From NCBI RefSeq assembly GCF_008119785.1, contig NZ_VSFA01000003.1:231953-295952 (forward strand): a stretch of 64,000 nt of DNA, written 5' to 3'. This document shows, piece after piece, positions 1 through 8,815 of this stretch. Each line of letters begins with the position of its first letter. Within the stretch, counting starts at the first letter, position 1. Source of the stretch: Micromonospora sp. MP36. Its GTDB lineage: Bacteria; Actinomycetota; Actinomycetes; Mycobacteriales; Micromonosporaceae. A program made the position numbers and the translations under genes. The notes under the pieces were generated by a model, which had not been told where the DNA came from, made no database searches, and saw only the letters and a program-made list of their open reading frames with translations.

Positions 1-2
1 TC

Positions 3-491
3 GACACCGACGCCACCCGGCGGATCCGGGTGCTCTGGGATGCGCTGGAGTCCGAGGGCGTGCAGAGCATGCGGTCGTTGCTGGAGCAGCGGCACCGGCC
101 CCACGTCTCGCTCGCGGTGGCGCCCCGGTTCGACCCGGAGCGGGTGGCCGAGGCGCTCGCCGGGATGGTGGTGGCCGCCCCGTTGCGGCTGGAGTTCCAG
201 CACGCGGGCCAGTTCGTCGGCCGGGTGCTGTGGCTCGGGCCGGCCCCGACCGCAGAGCTGCTGGCCCACCACGCCCAGGTGCACCACCGGTTGGCCCGGG
301 CCGGGATCGGCCTGGTCGAGCACTATCAGCCGGGGCGCTGGGTGCCGCACTGCACGCTCTCCATGCGGGTGCCGAACCCGCTGATGGGCGCGGCGGTGCG
401 CCGCTGCCTGGAGGTGCTGCCGCTGGCCGCCACCGTGGTCGGCGCGGCCATCACCGACCACGCCCGGGGAATCTCCCACCCGCTCCCGTGA
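3..491 (+). CDS. 2'-5' RNA ligase-family (2H phosphoesterase) protein, 5' end cut by window
   Basis: The protein carries the two H-x-S/T-hydrophobic motifs of the 2H phosphoesterase superfamily: HVSL near the start of the visible part and HCTL about 80 residues later. Such enzymes hydrolyse or ligate 2'-5' or cyclic phosphate linkages in RNA or nucleotides; the natural substrate here cannot be told. A GTG at 30 could serve as a start, but the frame is open to the left edge and the residues before it (TRRIR before VLWDAL) fit the usual N-terminal helix of the family, so I think the true start is outside the window. The stop is 4 bases from the end of the convergent acetyltransferase gene. Confidence 0.75.
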   Translation, partial: DTDATRRIRVLWDALESEGVQSMRSLLEQRHRPHVSLAVAPRFDPERVAEALAGMVVAAPLRLEFQHAGQFVGRVLWLGPAPTAELLAHHAQVHHRLARAGIGLVEHYQPGRWVPHCTLSMRVPNPLMGAAVRRCLEVLPLAATVVGAAITDHARGISHPLP

Positions 492-494
492 GGC

Positions 495-953
495 TCAGCG
501 CCCGCCGAGGTCGACGATGAAGGTCGGGTACTCGGGCTGCGGGCAGGGCTCGCCGCGGTGGCCGAGCCGCTCGTAGAAGGGCGCCGCCCGCTCCCGGTGC
601 GCCTGCCACTCCAGGTAGCGAACCCGCCCGGCCGCCCACCGCGTCACCGCCGCGAGCAGCGCCCGCCCCACCCCGTGCCGGCGCACGTCCGGGCGTACGT
701 AGAGGTCGTGCAGGCGGGCGGTCCGGTGCGCGTCGCCGGAGCGCAGGTGCGGCCCGTGGTCCTGGGCGGCGGCGTACCCGGTCAGCCCGGCGGCGTCCAC
801 CGCGCCGAGCAGCGCCCAGCGCGGGTCGGCGAGCAGGCGCAGGAAGCGCTCCCGGTGGGTCTCGGCGGGCTCGTCGCCGACGCCCATGTCGCGCAGCATC
901 GGCCACAGCTGCGGCCAGTCGGCAGCGGTCAGCTCGCGTACGTCGGTCGTCAC
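495..953 (-). CDS. GNAT-family N-acetyltransferase
   Basis: A 152-residue protein with a GNAT fold. The acetyl-CoA pyrophosphate-binding segment is RRHGVGRALL at about residues 92-101 (Q/R-x-x-G-x-G/A pattern), preceded by the beta4 strand LHDLYVRPDV, and a C-terminal FYERLGH motif is present. It should move an acetyl group from acetyl-CoA to an amine, substrate unknown. The start is GTG with no clear ribosome binding site, so an internal start is possible. It converges on the preceding 2H phosphoesterase gene with a 3-base gap. Confidence 0.8.
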   Translation of the reverse strand: MTTDVRELTAADWPQLWPMLRDMGVGDEPAETHRERFLRLLADPRWALLGAVDAAGLTGYAAAQDHGPHLRSGDAHRTARLHDLYVRPDVRRHGVGRALLAAVTRWAAGRVRYLEWQAHRERAAPFYERLGHRGEPCPQPEYPTFIVDLGGR

Positions 954-1178
954 GCCAGCCAGGATGCGGGCCGCGGGCGGCTCCGGCCAGCCGGTTTCCG
1001 GATCGGCCCGTCGGGCCGGCGGCGCGAAACGCGGGCAGAACTCGGGTCTTTCGCCATCTGCCGCCGCCGGTGGCGATGCCGTCGCGCCGACGCAATCTGG
1101 TATTTACGCAGGTCAGGGCCGTCCTGGGTGCCCAGCGACGGGCGACCCGGGGCCCTGGAGCACACCCCGGAGGCATCC

Positions 1179-2279
1179 ATGGCCGCTCCCGTCATCCGTT
1201 CCGTGACCGCCAACCCCGCCGTCCTGCTCCCCGGGAAGTCCGCCACCGTGGTGGTGGACGCCTACCATCCCGACTCCCGAGTGCTGGCCTTCTCCGGCCG
1301 GGTCGGTGACCCCACCGGCGGCGTCTTCGACAGCTCCGTCCGCATCGAGCTGGCGGTGCCGCTGACCATTCAGCTGACCACCGCCGCGCCCGGGGTGACC
1401 GTCACGCCGAACGCCACCGACCCCAGCCGGTTCACGGTGACTGTGCTGTCCGGCCGGGGCGCGGTCACCCTGACCGCCACGGTCCGGGACCCGGCCGGCC
1501 GGACCGCGACCGCCGCCACCACGGTGACCGTGCCGCTGCTGGTGGGGATGAGCACCGAGAAGGGTGCGCCGACCCAACAGATCGTGGCCAACTACCCCAA
1601 CCTGCGCTACATGCGCGACTACGGCGTGGACACCGACGGGGACAAGCTGCCGGAACTGCCCCCGCTGAACGCCGGCAAGTTCGTCGACGCGCCCTCGGCG
1701 ATCATGCACGTGTCCTGGAAGGACAGCGTCGAGCAGCTCAGCACCTGGCTGAACGGGTTGGCCCGGCCGGTCTACCTGACCTGGTACCACGAGCCGATGG
1801 GCGACGTGACCCCGGCGACGTACCGGACCACGGGGACCCGGCTGTCGCAGATCGTCGCCGCCCATCCGAACCGGAAGTGGGTGCTCGGGCACGGACCGAT
1901 CGTCACTCGCTACTGGCTGGACGAGGGCGGCGGCAACCCGACCGACTGGGGTTATCCGGGGATGACCCACTACGGGGTGGACTGCTACTCGCGGGACACC
2001 GCGACGTACTGGCCGGCGTCGCGGATCTTCGGCACGGCGTTCGGCAAGGTGCGGGCGGCCTACCCGGGGGTCCGGCTGCTGGTGCCGGAGTACGGGCTGG
2101 TCCGGACCACCGCCGACAAGACGGGGACGGGCCGGGCGCAGGCGATGAAGGACCACGTCACCTGGCTCCGCCAGCAGGCATACGTGGACGCGGTCGCGTA
2201 CTGGAACAACTGGGCCGAGTTCCAGTTGGCCTACCCGTCGCCGGAGGCGACGGCGTGGCGGGACCTCCAGAACGGTTGA
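1179..2279 (+). CDS. GH26/mannanase-like glycoside hydrolase with N-terminal beta domain
   Basis: The ATG at 1179 is chosen because GGAGG lies 5 bases upstream; the frame is open far further upstream but that part is not protein-like. The 366-residue product starts with an Ig-like beta-rich region (about 1-115), then a (beta/alpha)8-type region. The segment LTWYHEPMGD at about residues 199-208 has the catalytic acid/base Glu of clan GH-A, and LLVPEYG at about 303-309 supplies the nucleophile Glu. This arrangement recalls GH26 beta-mannanases. No signal peptide is visible, which is odd for a polysaccharide hydrolase; it may be released by lysis or the start may be wrong. Function is a family-level call only. 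Confidence 0.65.
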   Translation: MAAPVIRSVTANPAVLLPGKSATVVVDAYHPDSRVLAFSGRVGDPTGGVFDSSVRIELAVPLTIQLTTAAPGVTVTPNATDPSRFTVTVLSGRGAVTLTATVRDPAGRTATAATTVTVPLLVGMSTEKGAPTQQIVANYPNLRYMRDYGVDTDGDKLPELPPLNAGKFVDAPSAIMHVSWKDSVEQLSTWLNGLARPVYLTWYHEPMGDVTPATYRTTGTRLSQIVAAHPNRKWVLGHGPIVTRYWLDEGGGNPTDWGYPGMTHYGVDCYSRDTATYWPASRIFGTAFGKVRAAYPGVRLLVPEYGLVRTTADKTGTGRAQAMKDHVTWLRQQAYVDAVAYWNNWAEFQLAYPSPEATAWRDLQNG

Positions 2280-2304
2280 CAGGCGACTTGGAAAGTCTAG
2301 ACTT
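2276..2304 (+). promoter_or_regulatory. Promoter with overlapping 12-bp palindromic operator before the ArsR gene
   Basis: TTGACA at 2276-2281, a 16-base spacer and TAGACT at 2298-2303 form a good housekeeping promoter. The -10 box lies inside a perfect palindrome, AAGTCTAGACTT (2293-2304). Transcription would begin about 2310-2312, at the GTG of the regulator gene, so the mRNA is predicted to be leaderless. An operator over the -10 box suits autorepression by the ArsR protein. Confidence 0.6.
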
Positions 2305-2311
2305 ACCGTTC

Positions 2312-2632
2312 GTGGCCACTTACCAAGGACGGATGCTCGACGCGTTGGGCGACCCGACCCGACGCGCGGTCTTCGAGCTTCTCGCCGCCGGGCCACGCTC
2401 CGTCGCCGAGATCGCGGCCGACCTCCCGGTCAGCCGGCCGGCGGTGTCCCAGCACCTCAAGGTGCTCAAGGACGCCGCCCTGGTCTCCTCGACGGCCGTC
2501 GGCACCCGTCGCGTCTACGCGCTGGACCCGCGGGCCCTCGCGGCCGTGCGCGACTACTTCGACACGTTCTGGCAGCAGTCCCTGGCGGCGTTCAAGGACG
2601 CCGTCGAGAACCCGCCCGAGGAGAAGCCATGA
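2312..2632 (+). CDS. ArsR-family winged-helix transcriptional regulator
   Basis: A 106-residue protein in the ArsR/SmtB fold: DALGDPTRRAVFELLA (helix 1-2), then the recognition helix region LPVSRPAVSQHLKVLKDAAL. No metal-binding Cys pair is visible, so it belongs to the group that is usually paired with SRPBCC proteins rather than to the metal sensors. The GTG start at 2312 gives the family-typical MATYQ N-terminus and would be a leaderless start 8 bases after the -10 box; an ATG at 2333 is the alternative. The stop overlaps the next start (ATGA), so the two genes are coupled. Confidence 0.85.
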   Translation: MATYQGRMLDALGDPTRRAVFELLAAGPRSVAEIAADLPVSRPAVSQHLKVLKDAALVSSTAVGTRRVYALDPRALAAVRDYFDTFWQQSLAAFKDAVENPPEEKP

Positions 2633-3105
2633 CCAGCGCAGAGACCGACCCGGGCACCGCCGTACGCACCAGCGTGGTGGTCGGTGCCAGCCCCGAGCAC
2701 GCCTTCGACGTCTTCACCGCCGGCCTGGACCGCTGGTGGATCCGCTCGCACCACCTGCTCCCCGACGACCTGAAGCGGGTCACCGTCGAGCCACGGGCCG
2801 GCGGGGCCATCCGGGAGGAGAGCGTGACCGGCCAGACCTGCACCTGGGGTCGGGTGCTCACCTGGGACCCGCCGGGCACCTTCGTCTTCGCCTGGTTGAT
2901 CGGCTCGGACTGGCAGGTGCCCGACCCCGACGCGGCCGGCAGCCGGGTCACCGTCACCTTCACCCCCGTCGCGGACGGCACCCGGGTCGACCTGGTGCAC
3001 GACCGGCTGGACGCACACGGCGCCGGCTGGGAGAAGGTCCGCGACGGGGTGGGCAGCGACGGCGGCTGGCCGGGCCTGCTGCGCGAATACGCCAAAACCG
3101 TCTGA
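2629..3105 (+). CDS. SRPBCC/AHSA1-domain protein
   Basis: A 158-residue START/Bet v1-like protein of the Aha1 C-terminal (AHSA1) type, with the recurrent opening VGASPEHAFDVFTAGLDRWW and the strand-rich ending of the family. These proteins form a hydrophobic cavity and are very often encoded directly behind an ArsR regulator, as here (four-base overlap). The ligand is unknown; the pair probably forms a small autoregulated unit. Confidence 0.8.
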   Translation: MTSAETDPGTAVRTSVVVGASPEHAFDVFTAGLDRWWIRSHHLLPDDLKRVTVEPRAGGAIREESVTGQTCTWGRVLTWDPPGTFVFAWLIGSDWQVPDPDAAGSRVTVTFTPVADGTRVDLVHDRLDAHGAGWEKVRDGVGSDGGWPGLLREYAKTV

Positions 3106-3111
3106 CCTCGT

Positions 3112-3143
3112 GCCCCGGCCCGGTCAGCACGCCGGGCCGGGGC
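3112..3143 (+). terminator. Factor-independent-type hairpin after the ArsR/SRPBCC pair
   Basis: A perfect 12-bp stem (3112-3123 with 3132-3143) closes an 8-base loop 6 bases after the stop codon. There is no U tract, as is normal for high-GC actinomycete terminators. Confidence 0.7.
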
Positions 3144-3338
3144 CCGCAGAGCCGCACCGTCGGCCGTGGTGATCGCGCCCGACCGGCTCCTGCGGCCCGG
3201 CCCTCGCCCACCGCGCGGCCGAGGGCCGGGGTGGGGCGGGGCCCGCCCGCCGACGGCGGTACCGTTGCGCCTCATCATGCCCTTGCGGGGCGGTCGTCCG
3301 CCGGCCCGATGCCGGCGAACCTGACGGAGGATGGCGCA

Positions 3339-4829
3339 ATGTCCAACGGCGAGGATCCGTTCGCATCCCACGACGACGTGTCCGCACGGCCGAGGTTCGA
3401 CCCGGCGCTGCGCGGCTACGACAAACGCCAGGTGGACCGGTACGTCGAGCAGGTGGACGCCGAACTGTCCGCATTGACGGCCGCTCGGGACCGGGCGTAC
3501 GCGCAGGTGCGGGAGCTGACCACGCAGGTGCAGCGGACCCAGGCCGAGGCGGCGGAACTGCGGCAGCGACCGGCCGAGGTGGACCGCGCGTCCTTCCGGG
3601 ACCTCGGTCCGATGGTCGAGCAGATCCTCGACCTGGCCGAGCGGCAGGCCGCGCAGATCACCGAGACCGCGACCAAGCACGCCACCGACCTGCAGACCCA
3701 GGCGGAGAAGGCGCTGGCCCTGGCGCAGGAGGAGGCCGTCCGCCAGCTGCGGGAGCTGGAGGACGAGCTGTCGGCGCGCCGCGCCGAGCAGGAGAAGGCG
3801 CACGAGGAGCGGCGCGCCGCCGCACAGGCGGAGCTCACCGCGATCCGGGAGACGGCCGAGAAGCTGCGCGTCGAGGGCCAGGCCGCTCACGACCGGGCGC
3901 AGCAGGAGGCGAAGCGGATCGCCGAGCAGAGCGCGCAGCAGGTCGACCAGGCCCGCTCCGCGTCCGAGGCGCTGGTGAAGGCGGCCCGTACCCAGATCCA
4001 GCAGGAGGTCCAGGCCAACCGGAGCAAGGCCCAGCAGGAGCTGGCCCAGTGGCAGACCACCATGGCCCGCGAGCTGGACGAGCGGCGGGCCGCCGCCGAG
4101 CAGGAGCTGGCCGACCGGGCCAGCGCCGCGGAACGGGACATCGCCGCGCTGGTCGCCGAGGCCCAGCAGTACGCCACGGAGGTCCGCGAGCGGGCCGACG
4201 AGGAGACGGCGGCGTACCAGGAGCAGCTCTCCACGGTGCAGCAGGAGATCCAGCAGCGGCAGGAGGCCCTCGCGCAGCTCCAGGCCGAGCTGGGGACCGT
4301 CGGCCAGCAGCTGGAGCGGAGCCGCCAGGAGATCGCCACGGTCGAGCAGGAGGGCGCCGCGCTGGAGGAGCGCCTGGTCGAGGTGCGCCGGGACCTGGCC
4401 GCCGAGACCAAGCGGCTCGACGAGGCCCGACGGGCGGCGGACCTCGCCGAGCAGCACGCGAAGGAGACCCGCGCGCGGGTGCAGCGCGAGGCGAAGCGGG
4501 TGGCCGATCTGGCCGCCGCGGCGGTCATGGCGGCGGCCGCGGGGGGCACGGCAACGGCCGAGTATCCGCAGGTCTCCCCCCGCCCCGTCAGCGCCGGCAC
4601 CGGCCCCGACGCGGCCGACCGGCCGGCGCCGGCGCCGGCGCGTACCGAGGGTCCGGAACGGCCCGCCGCGGAGGCGTTCGCCGAGCGGGCGTCGTTGGAC
4701 GGACAGCCGTTCGACGCGTTCGCCGTGCGGACGCCGGCGCAACGCACCGCCCCGGAGGCGGAGGCCGCGGAGCGGACCGCCGAGCACCCGGCGACGGACC
4801 CGGACGCCGGGATCCCGGCCAACGCCTGA
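3339..4829 (+). CDS. DivIVA-like long coiled-coil protein
   Basis: The 496-residue product begins with a DivIVA-type N-terminal motif (FDPALRGYDKRQVDRYVEQV, about residues 20-39), which in DivIVA proteins targets curved membrane. A nearly unbroken Glu/Gln/Ala/Arg-rich coiled coil follows to about residue 400, then an Ala/Pro-rich tail of about 90 residues that is likely disordered. Related actinomycete proteins (Scy, FilP and others) organise polar growth and the cytoskeleton. The ATG at 3339 has GGAGG 8 bases upstream; an in-frame ATG at 3309 lacks one. It is monocistronic, with terminators on both sides. Confidence 0.75.
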   Translation: MSNGEDPFASHDDVSARPRFDPALRGYDKRQVDRYVEQVDAELSALTAARDRAYAQVRELTTQVQRTQAEAAELRQRPAEVDRASFRDLGPMVEQILDLAERQAAQITETATKHATDLQTQAEKALALAQEEAVRQLRELEDELSARRAEQEKAHEERRAAAQAELTAIRETAEKLRVEGQAAHDRAQQEAKRIAEQSAQQVDQARSASEALVKAARTQIQQEVQANRSKAQQELAQWQTTMARELDERRAAAEQELADRASAAERDIAALVAEAQQYATEVRERADEETAAYQEQLSTVQQEIQQRQEALAQLQAELGTVGQQLERSRQEIATVEQEGAALEERLVEVRRDLAAETKRLDEARRAADLAEQHAKETRARVQREAKRVADLAAAAVMAAAAGGTATAEYPQVSPRPVSAGTGPDAADRPAPAPARTEGPERPAAEAFAERASLDGQPFDAFAVRTPAQRTAPEAEAAERTAEHPATDPDAGIPANA

Positions 4830-4839
4830 GCACCGGCCA

Positions 4840-4876
4840 CTCCTGGCCGGCGTCCCGCCGTGGCGCCGGCCAGGAG
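4840..4876 (+). terminator. Hairpin terminator after the coiled-coil gene
   Basis: A perfect 13-bp inverted repeat (4840-4852 with 4864-4876) with an 11-base loop, 10 bases after the stop codon at 4829. Confidence 0.75.
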
Positions 4877-4980
4877 CCGGCCGCGGAAACTGCGGCCGGG
4901 GACCCCTTGATCCGCATCTTGAAGCATGCAAATATTCTGATCACTTTGCGTGCCCCTCCGACTTCGAAGGGTTGATCAAC

Positions 4981-5355
4981 GTGCGGAAGGTTACCTCCCT
5001 CGCGGCGGCCGTCACGCTGACGGCCGCCTGCACCGGTGTCGCCGTCGTCAGCGCGGCCGCACCGGCCAGCGCGTCCTGCAGCCACTACCGCGCCAACGTG
5101 GACGTCGCGGGCGGCCAGCTCTTCAACGCCAGCAACGTCAACATCCGCTCCGGCCCGCACACCAGCTGCGCCTCGCTGGGGTACGGGCAGTACACCCACA
5201 ACGTCGACTTCTGGTGCTTCACCAACGGCGACAAGGTCACCGCGAACGGGCACACCACCTACACGTGGACCTACCTGAAGGACAGCACGACCGGCGTGTC
5301 CGGCTGGGTGGCGGACGCCCTCCTGGACAACCTCGGCAGCAACTACGCCTGCTGA
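4981..5355 (+). CDS. Small secreted SH3-like protein
   Basis: A 124-residue protein with a Sec signal peptide (RK, then a hydrophobic run rich in Ala/Val, cleavage expected after APASA). The mature part has four Cys and an SH3b-like pattern (NVNIRSGPHTSCASLG, then GWVADALLDN), a fold that often binds peptidoglycan or peptides outside the cell. The GTG at 4981 is preferred over a TTG at 4972 because GAAGGG lies 9 bases before it. It stands alone. An 8-bp GC stem (5359-5366 with 5382-5389) just after the stop is a weak terminator candidate. Confidence 0.7.
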   Translation: MRKVTSLAAAVTLTAACTGVAVVSAAAPASASCSHYRANVDVAGGQLFNASNVNIRSGPHTSCASLGYGQYTHNVDFWCFTNGDKVTANGHTTYTWTYLKDSTTGVSGWVADALLDNLGSNYAC

Positions 5356-5404
5356 CCGCCGCCCGCCCCCACCGGCCCGCCGCGGGCGGGCAGGATGGGT
5401 CGGC

Positions 5405-6370
5405 ATGAGCACCCCGGAGCCCCGCCTCTACCCCCCGATCGAGCCGTACGCCACCCACCGGATCGCCGTCGGCGACGGCCACGAGCTGTACGTGGAGGAG
5501 GCGGGCCGGCCGGACGGCGTACCCGTGGTGTTCCTGCACGGCGGGCCCGGCGGCGGCCTCGTCCCGGCGGCCCGGCGGTTCTTCGACCCGGACCGCTACC
5601 GGGCCGTGCTGTTCGACCAGCGGGGCGCGGGCCGGAGCACCCCGCTGGGCGAGCTGAGCGCCAACACCACCTGGCACCTGGTCGCCGACCTGGAGGTGAT
5701 CCGCGAGCGGCTCGGCATCGACTCCTGGCTGGTGTTCGGCGGCTCGTGGGGCGTCACCCTCGGCCTCGCGTACGCGCAGACCCACCCGGACCGGGTCACC
5801 GGCCTGATCCTGCGCGGCGTCCTGCTGCTGCGCCGCAGCGAGCGGGACTGGTTCTACCAGGGCGGGCTGCGCCACCTCCAGCCGGACGAGTGGGACCGGT
5901 TCATCGCCCCGATCCCCGAAGCGGAGCGGGACGACCTGCTGGCCGCGTACCACCGGCGGTTGCACGGGCCCGACGACGCCGAGGCCCGGGCGTGCGCGGC
6001 GGCATGGGGGCGGTGGGAGGCGGTGAACTCCTCGCTGCGCCCCGACCCCGGCCTGCTTGCGCACTTCACCGCCGACGAGCACGCGCTGCCGATCGCGCGG
6101 ATCCTCTCCCACTACGCGCTGCACGGCGGATTCTTCACCAGCCAGACGCAACTGCTCGACGGGGTAGACCGGATCCGCCACCTCCCCGCCGTCATCATCA
6201 ACGGCCGCTACGACCTCTGCTGCCCGCCGGTGTCGGCGTACGACCTGGCGCGGCGCTGGCCGGAGGCCGAACTGCGGATCGTGCCCGACGCCGGCCATTC
6301 CGCGGCGGAACCGGCGATCGCCCGGGAACTGCTCCGCGCCACCGACCACTTCGCCGACCTGCTCGCCTGA
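5405..6370 (+). CDS. pip: Proline iminopeptidase (alpha/beta hydrolase, family S33)
   Basis: A 321-residue alpha/beta hydrolase that removes N-terminal proline from peptides in the cytoplasm. Landmarks are the oxyanion-hole HGGPGGG (about residues 45-51), the DQRGAGRS motif, the nucleophile elbow GGSWG (about 115-119), a helical cap, then the acid in NGRYD and the final His in PDAGHS. Length and motif order match bacterial monomeric proline iminopeptidases closely. It is transcribed alone. Confidence 0.9.
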   Translation: MSTPEPRLYPPIEPYATHRIAVGDGHELYVEEAGRPDGVPVVFLHGGPGGGLVPAARRFFDPDRYRAVLFDQRGAGRSTPLGELSANTTWHLVADLEVIRERLGIDSWLVFGGSWGVTLGLAYAQTHPDRVTGLILRGVLLLRRSERDWFYQGGLRHLQPDEWDRFIAPIPEAERDDLLAAYHRRLHGPDDAEARACAAAWGRWEAVNSSLRPDPGLLAHFTADEHALPIARILSHYALHGGFFTSQTQLLDGVDRIRHLPAVIINGRYDLCCPPVSAYDLARRWPEAELRIVPDAGHSAAEPAIARELLRATDHFADLLA

Positions 6371-6388
6371 GCCGCGCCCGGAAGACCG

Positions 6389-7162
6389 TCAACCTTCCGG
6401 CTCGGCGGCCAGCAGCGCCCGGATGGCGGTGGCGATCACCGGGTCGACCGGGAAGCGCGCCGCCAGCCAGCCCAGCGTCACCCGGGCCGCGTCCCGGTTG
6501 CCCCGGTAGCCGGGCACCATCTCGGCCAGCGGCAGCACCTCCGGCGGGTACGCCCGCTCCACCCGGCGGCTCGGGTCGAACGGGTCCCGCCGGTGCGCCG
6601 CCGCCGGGGCAGTGAGCCGCAGCAGGGCGAGCACCCGGTCCACCGCGTACGACTGGATGAACCGCGCCGCGGTGAGCCGTTCCCCGCGCAGCTCGCGGTG
6701 CAGTCCGACGTAGAGGTTGGTGAGCGCCTCGTTGAGGTGGAACTCCACGGTGTCGTACGGCGTGGCGGGGCGCGCCGGTGGTCCACACTCGGCCAGCCCG
6801 GCGGGCGCGTCGGGTCGCTGCCACACCATCCGGGCGCCGGTGAACGGCAGGCGCCGCAACTCGTCCACGGTGAAGACCGCGTACTCGACGAAGATGCCGT
6901 CCGCGTACAGCGCCTTGCGGCCGTTGCGCTCGTTGGCGAAGCTGTACGCCACCGGGCAGGGCGCGGCCAGCCAGTCGACCGACTCGACGTAGCGGGGCAC
7001 TGCGGCGTCGTCCGCGACGACGAGGAAGAAGTCCAGGTCGGAGTGGGCGTCCAGGCAGTCGTGCTCGGCGCCAGCCGAGCCGAGGCCGAGCAGCGCCACG
7101 GTGTCCGGCCGGGTAGCGAGGTGGGCGGCGAGGTCGTCGAGTCGACGCAGCATCGGGTGCAT
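6389..7162 (-). CDS. Nucleotidyltransferase-domain protein
   Basis: The 257-residue protein starts with a polymerase-beta-like nucleotidyltransferase core: LGLGSAGAEHDCLDAHSDLD (about residues 25-44) has the G-S and the two acidic residues (SDLD) that bind metal and nucleotide. The C-terminal part is helical and resembles the substrate domain of aminoglycoside-type or DUF4037-type transferases. The ATG at 7162 is chosen for the AAGGGA upstream. It is divergent from the metallophosphoesterase gene. Substrate unknown. Confidence 0.7.
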   Translation of the reverse strand: MHPMLRRLDDLAAHLATRPDTVALLGLGSAGAEHDCLDAHSDLDFFLVVADDAAVPRYVESVDWLAAPCPVAYSFANERNGRKALYADGIFVEYAVFTVDELRRLPFTGARMVWQRPDAPAGLAECGPPARPATPYDTVEFHLNEALTNLYVGLHRELRGERLTAARFIQSYAVDRVLALLRLTAPAAAHRRDPFDPSRRVERAYPPEVLPLAEMVPGYRGNRDAARVTLGWLAARFPVDPVIATAIRALLAAEPEG

Positions 7163-7316
7163 GCCGTCGTCCCTTCCGTGAAGAGTCGACGTTTCAGCCC
7201 GTGCGGCCCTGCTCGCCGCCGGAGTCGCGACACCGATGCGGCTCATCATCGTTCCCCGGCCGATCCGGCACAAGCGCGGCTATCCAGTCACGATCGGCGG
7301 TGGCAAGATCGATCGG

Positions 7317-8150
7317 GTGACGGGTGCGCTGTTCGCGGTCAGTGACCTCCATGTGTCGTACGCCGAGAACCGCCGGATCGTGGACGGCCTGCGACCGGAG
7401 TCGGCGGACGACTGGCTGATCGTGGCCGGCGACGTCGCCGAGCTGTTCGGGCACGTGGAGCGGACGTTGCGCCAGCTGCGCGACCGGTTCGCCCGGGTGA
7501 TCTGGGCGCCGGGCAACCACGAGCTCTGGACGCACCCGTCCGACCCGGTGCAGCTGCGCGGCCGGGACCGCTATGACGCGCTGGTCCGGATGTGCCGCGA
7601 CCTGGGCGTGCTGACCCCCGAGGACGACTATCCGGTGTGGCGCGGCGAGGGCGGGCCGGTCACCGTCGCGCCGCTGTTCCTGTTGTACGACTACTCGTTC
7701 CGGGCGCCCGGCACGACGTCAAAGGAGGAGTCGCTGCGGCGGGCGTACGACGCCGGGGTGGTCTGCACCGACGAGATGCTGCTGCACCCCGACCCGTACC
7801 CGGACCGCGAGTCCTGGTGCTGGGCCCGGCTCGCCGAGACCGAGCGGCGGCTGGCCGCGGTCGACCCGGCGTTGCCGACGGTGCTGGTCAGCCACTGGCC
7901 GCTGGTCCGCGAACCCACCGAGGTCCTGTGGTATCCGGAGTTCGCGCAGTGGTGCGGCACCGACCGGACCGCCGATTGGCACGTCCGCCACCGGGCCGCC
8001 GTGGCGGTCTACGGGCACCTGCACATCCCGCGCACCACCCACTACGACGGGGTGCGCTTCGAGGAGGTGTCGCTGGGCTACCCGCGCGAGTGGTCCCGGC
8101 GCGCTGGTGAGCCGCGGCCGATGCGGCGGATCCTGGGCGGTGCGGCGTGA
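7317..8150 (+). CDS. Calcineurin-like metallophosphoesterase
   Basis: A 277-residue metallophosphoesterase. Visible metal ligands are SDLHVSY (D-x-H), AGDVAEL (G-D), APGNHEL (G-N-H-E), VSHWP and YGHLHIP (G-H-x-H). The GTG at 7317 just precedes the first beta strand but lacks a clear binding site; an ATG at 7236 in the same frame is possible. The gene overlaps the phosphopantetheinyl transferase gene by four bases (GTGA), a pairing seen in many actinomycetes, so the esterase may act on CoA-derived or carrier-protein phosphodiesters; that role is an inference from context. Confidence 0.75.
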   Translation: MTGALFAVSDLHVSYAENRRIVDGLRPESADDWLIVAGDVAELFGHVERTLRQLRDRFARVIWAPGNHELWTHPSDPVQLRGRDRYDALVRMCRDLGVLTPEDDYPVWRGEGGPVTVAPLFLLYDYSFRAPGTTSKEESLRRAYDAGVVCTDEMLLHPDPYPDRESWCWARLAETERRLAAVDPALPTVLVSHWPLVREPTEVLWYPEFAQWCGTDRTADWHVRHRAAVAVYGHLHIPRTTHYDGVRFEEVSLGYPREWSRRAGEPRPMRRILGGAA

Positions 8151-8806
8151 TCGAGGCGCTGCTGCCGCCGGTGGCCGTACCCGTCGAGGCGTTCTCCGAC
8201 CTCGCCGACGAGGCCCCATTCCCGGGCGAGGAGGACCTTGTCGCGAGGGCGGTGGAGACCCGCCGTCGGGAATTCGTCACCGCTCGCCGGTGCGCCCGCG
8301 AGGCCCTCGCCCGCCTCGGGCACGCTCCGGCCCCGATCCGCTCCGGCCCGCGGCGGGAACCGGTGTGGCCGGCGGGCGTGGTCGGCAGCATCACCCACTG
8401 CGCCGGCTACCGGGCCGCGGCGGTCGGCCGGGACACCGAGCTGGCCAGCCTCGGCATCGACGCGGAACCGCACGCTCCCCTGCCGGACGGCGTGGCCGCG
8501 GTGGTGACCGTCGCGAGTGAGCCGGAACTGCTGCGCCGCCTCGGCGACGCCGACCCGGGCGTGCACTGGGACCGGTTGCTGTTCAGCGCCAAGGAGTCGG
8601 TCTACAAGGCGTGGTACCCGTTGACCGGGCGCTGGCTCGGCTTCGAGGACGCCGAACTGTCCGTCGAACCTGCCACCGGCACCTTCACCGCGCGGCTGCT
8701 GGTCGACGGCACGCGTACCGACGGTGGGCGACCGCTGACCGAATTGCGCGGACGGTATCTGGTCGCCCGCGGCCTGGTCGTCACCGCCGTCGCGGTGGCC
8801 CGCTGA
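8147..8806 (+). CDS. 4'-phosphopantetheinyl transferase (Sfp/EntD type)
   Basis: A 219-residue enzyme that moves phosphopantetheine from CoA to carrier proteins of polyketide, non-ribosomal peptide or siderophore synthases. It has the three conserved blocks: VGSITHC (about residues 82-88), LGIDAE (about 103-108, Mg-binding Asp and Glu) and FSAKESVYKAWYP (about 146-158). The start overlaps the preceding stop, so both are made from one transcript. No synthase lies in this window, so it probably serves clusters elsewhere. Confidence 0.9.
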   Translation: MIEALLPPVAVPVEAFSDLADEAPFPGEEDLVARAVETRRREFVTARRCAREALARLGHAPAPIRSGPRREPVWPAGVVGSITHCAGYRAAAVGRDTELASLGIDAEPHAPLPDGVAAVVTVASEPELLRRLGDADPGVHWDRLLFSAKESVYKAWYPLTGRWLGFEDAELSVEPATGTFTARLLVDGTRTDGGRPLTELRGRYLVARGLVVTAVAVAR

Positions 8807-8815
8807 CCCTGATAC

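Noticed and set aside
2592..4931. Very long open frame on the - strand opposite the coiled-coil gene
   Set aside because: It is the high-GC antisense shadow of a gene with strong third-position bias; its composition is unnatural and it has no start signal.
8147..8806. PPTase as part of a secondary-metabolite cluster in this window
   Set aside because: No carrier protein or synthase gene is present; the pairing with a metallophosphoesterase is a common chromosomal arrangement.
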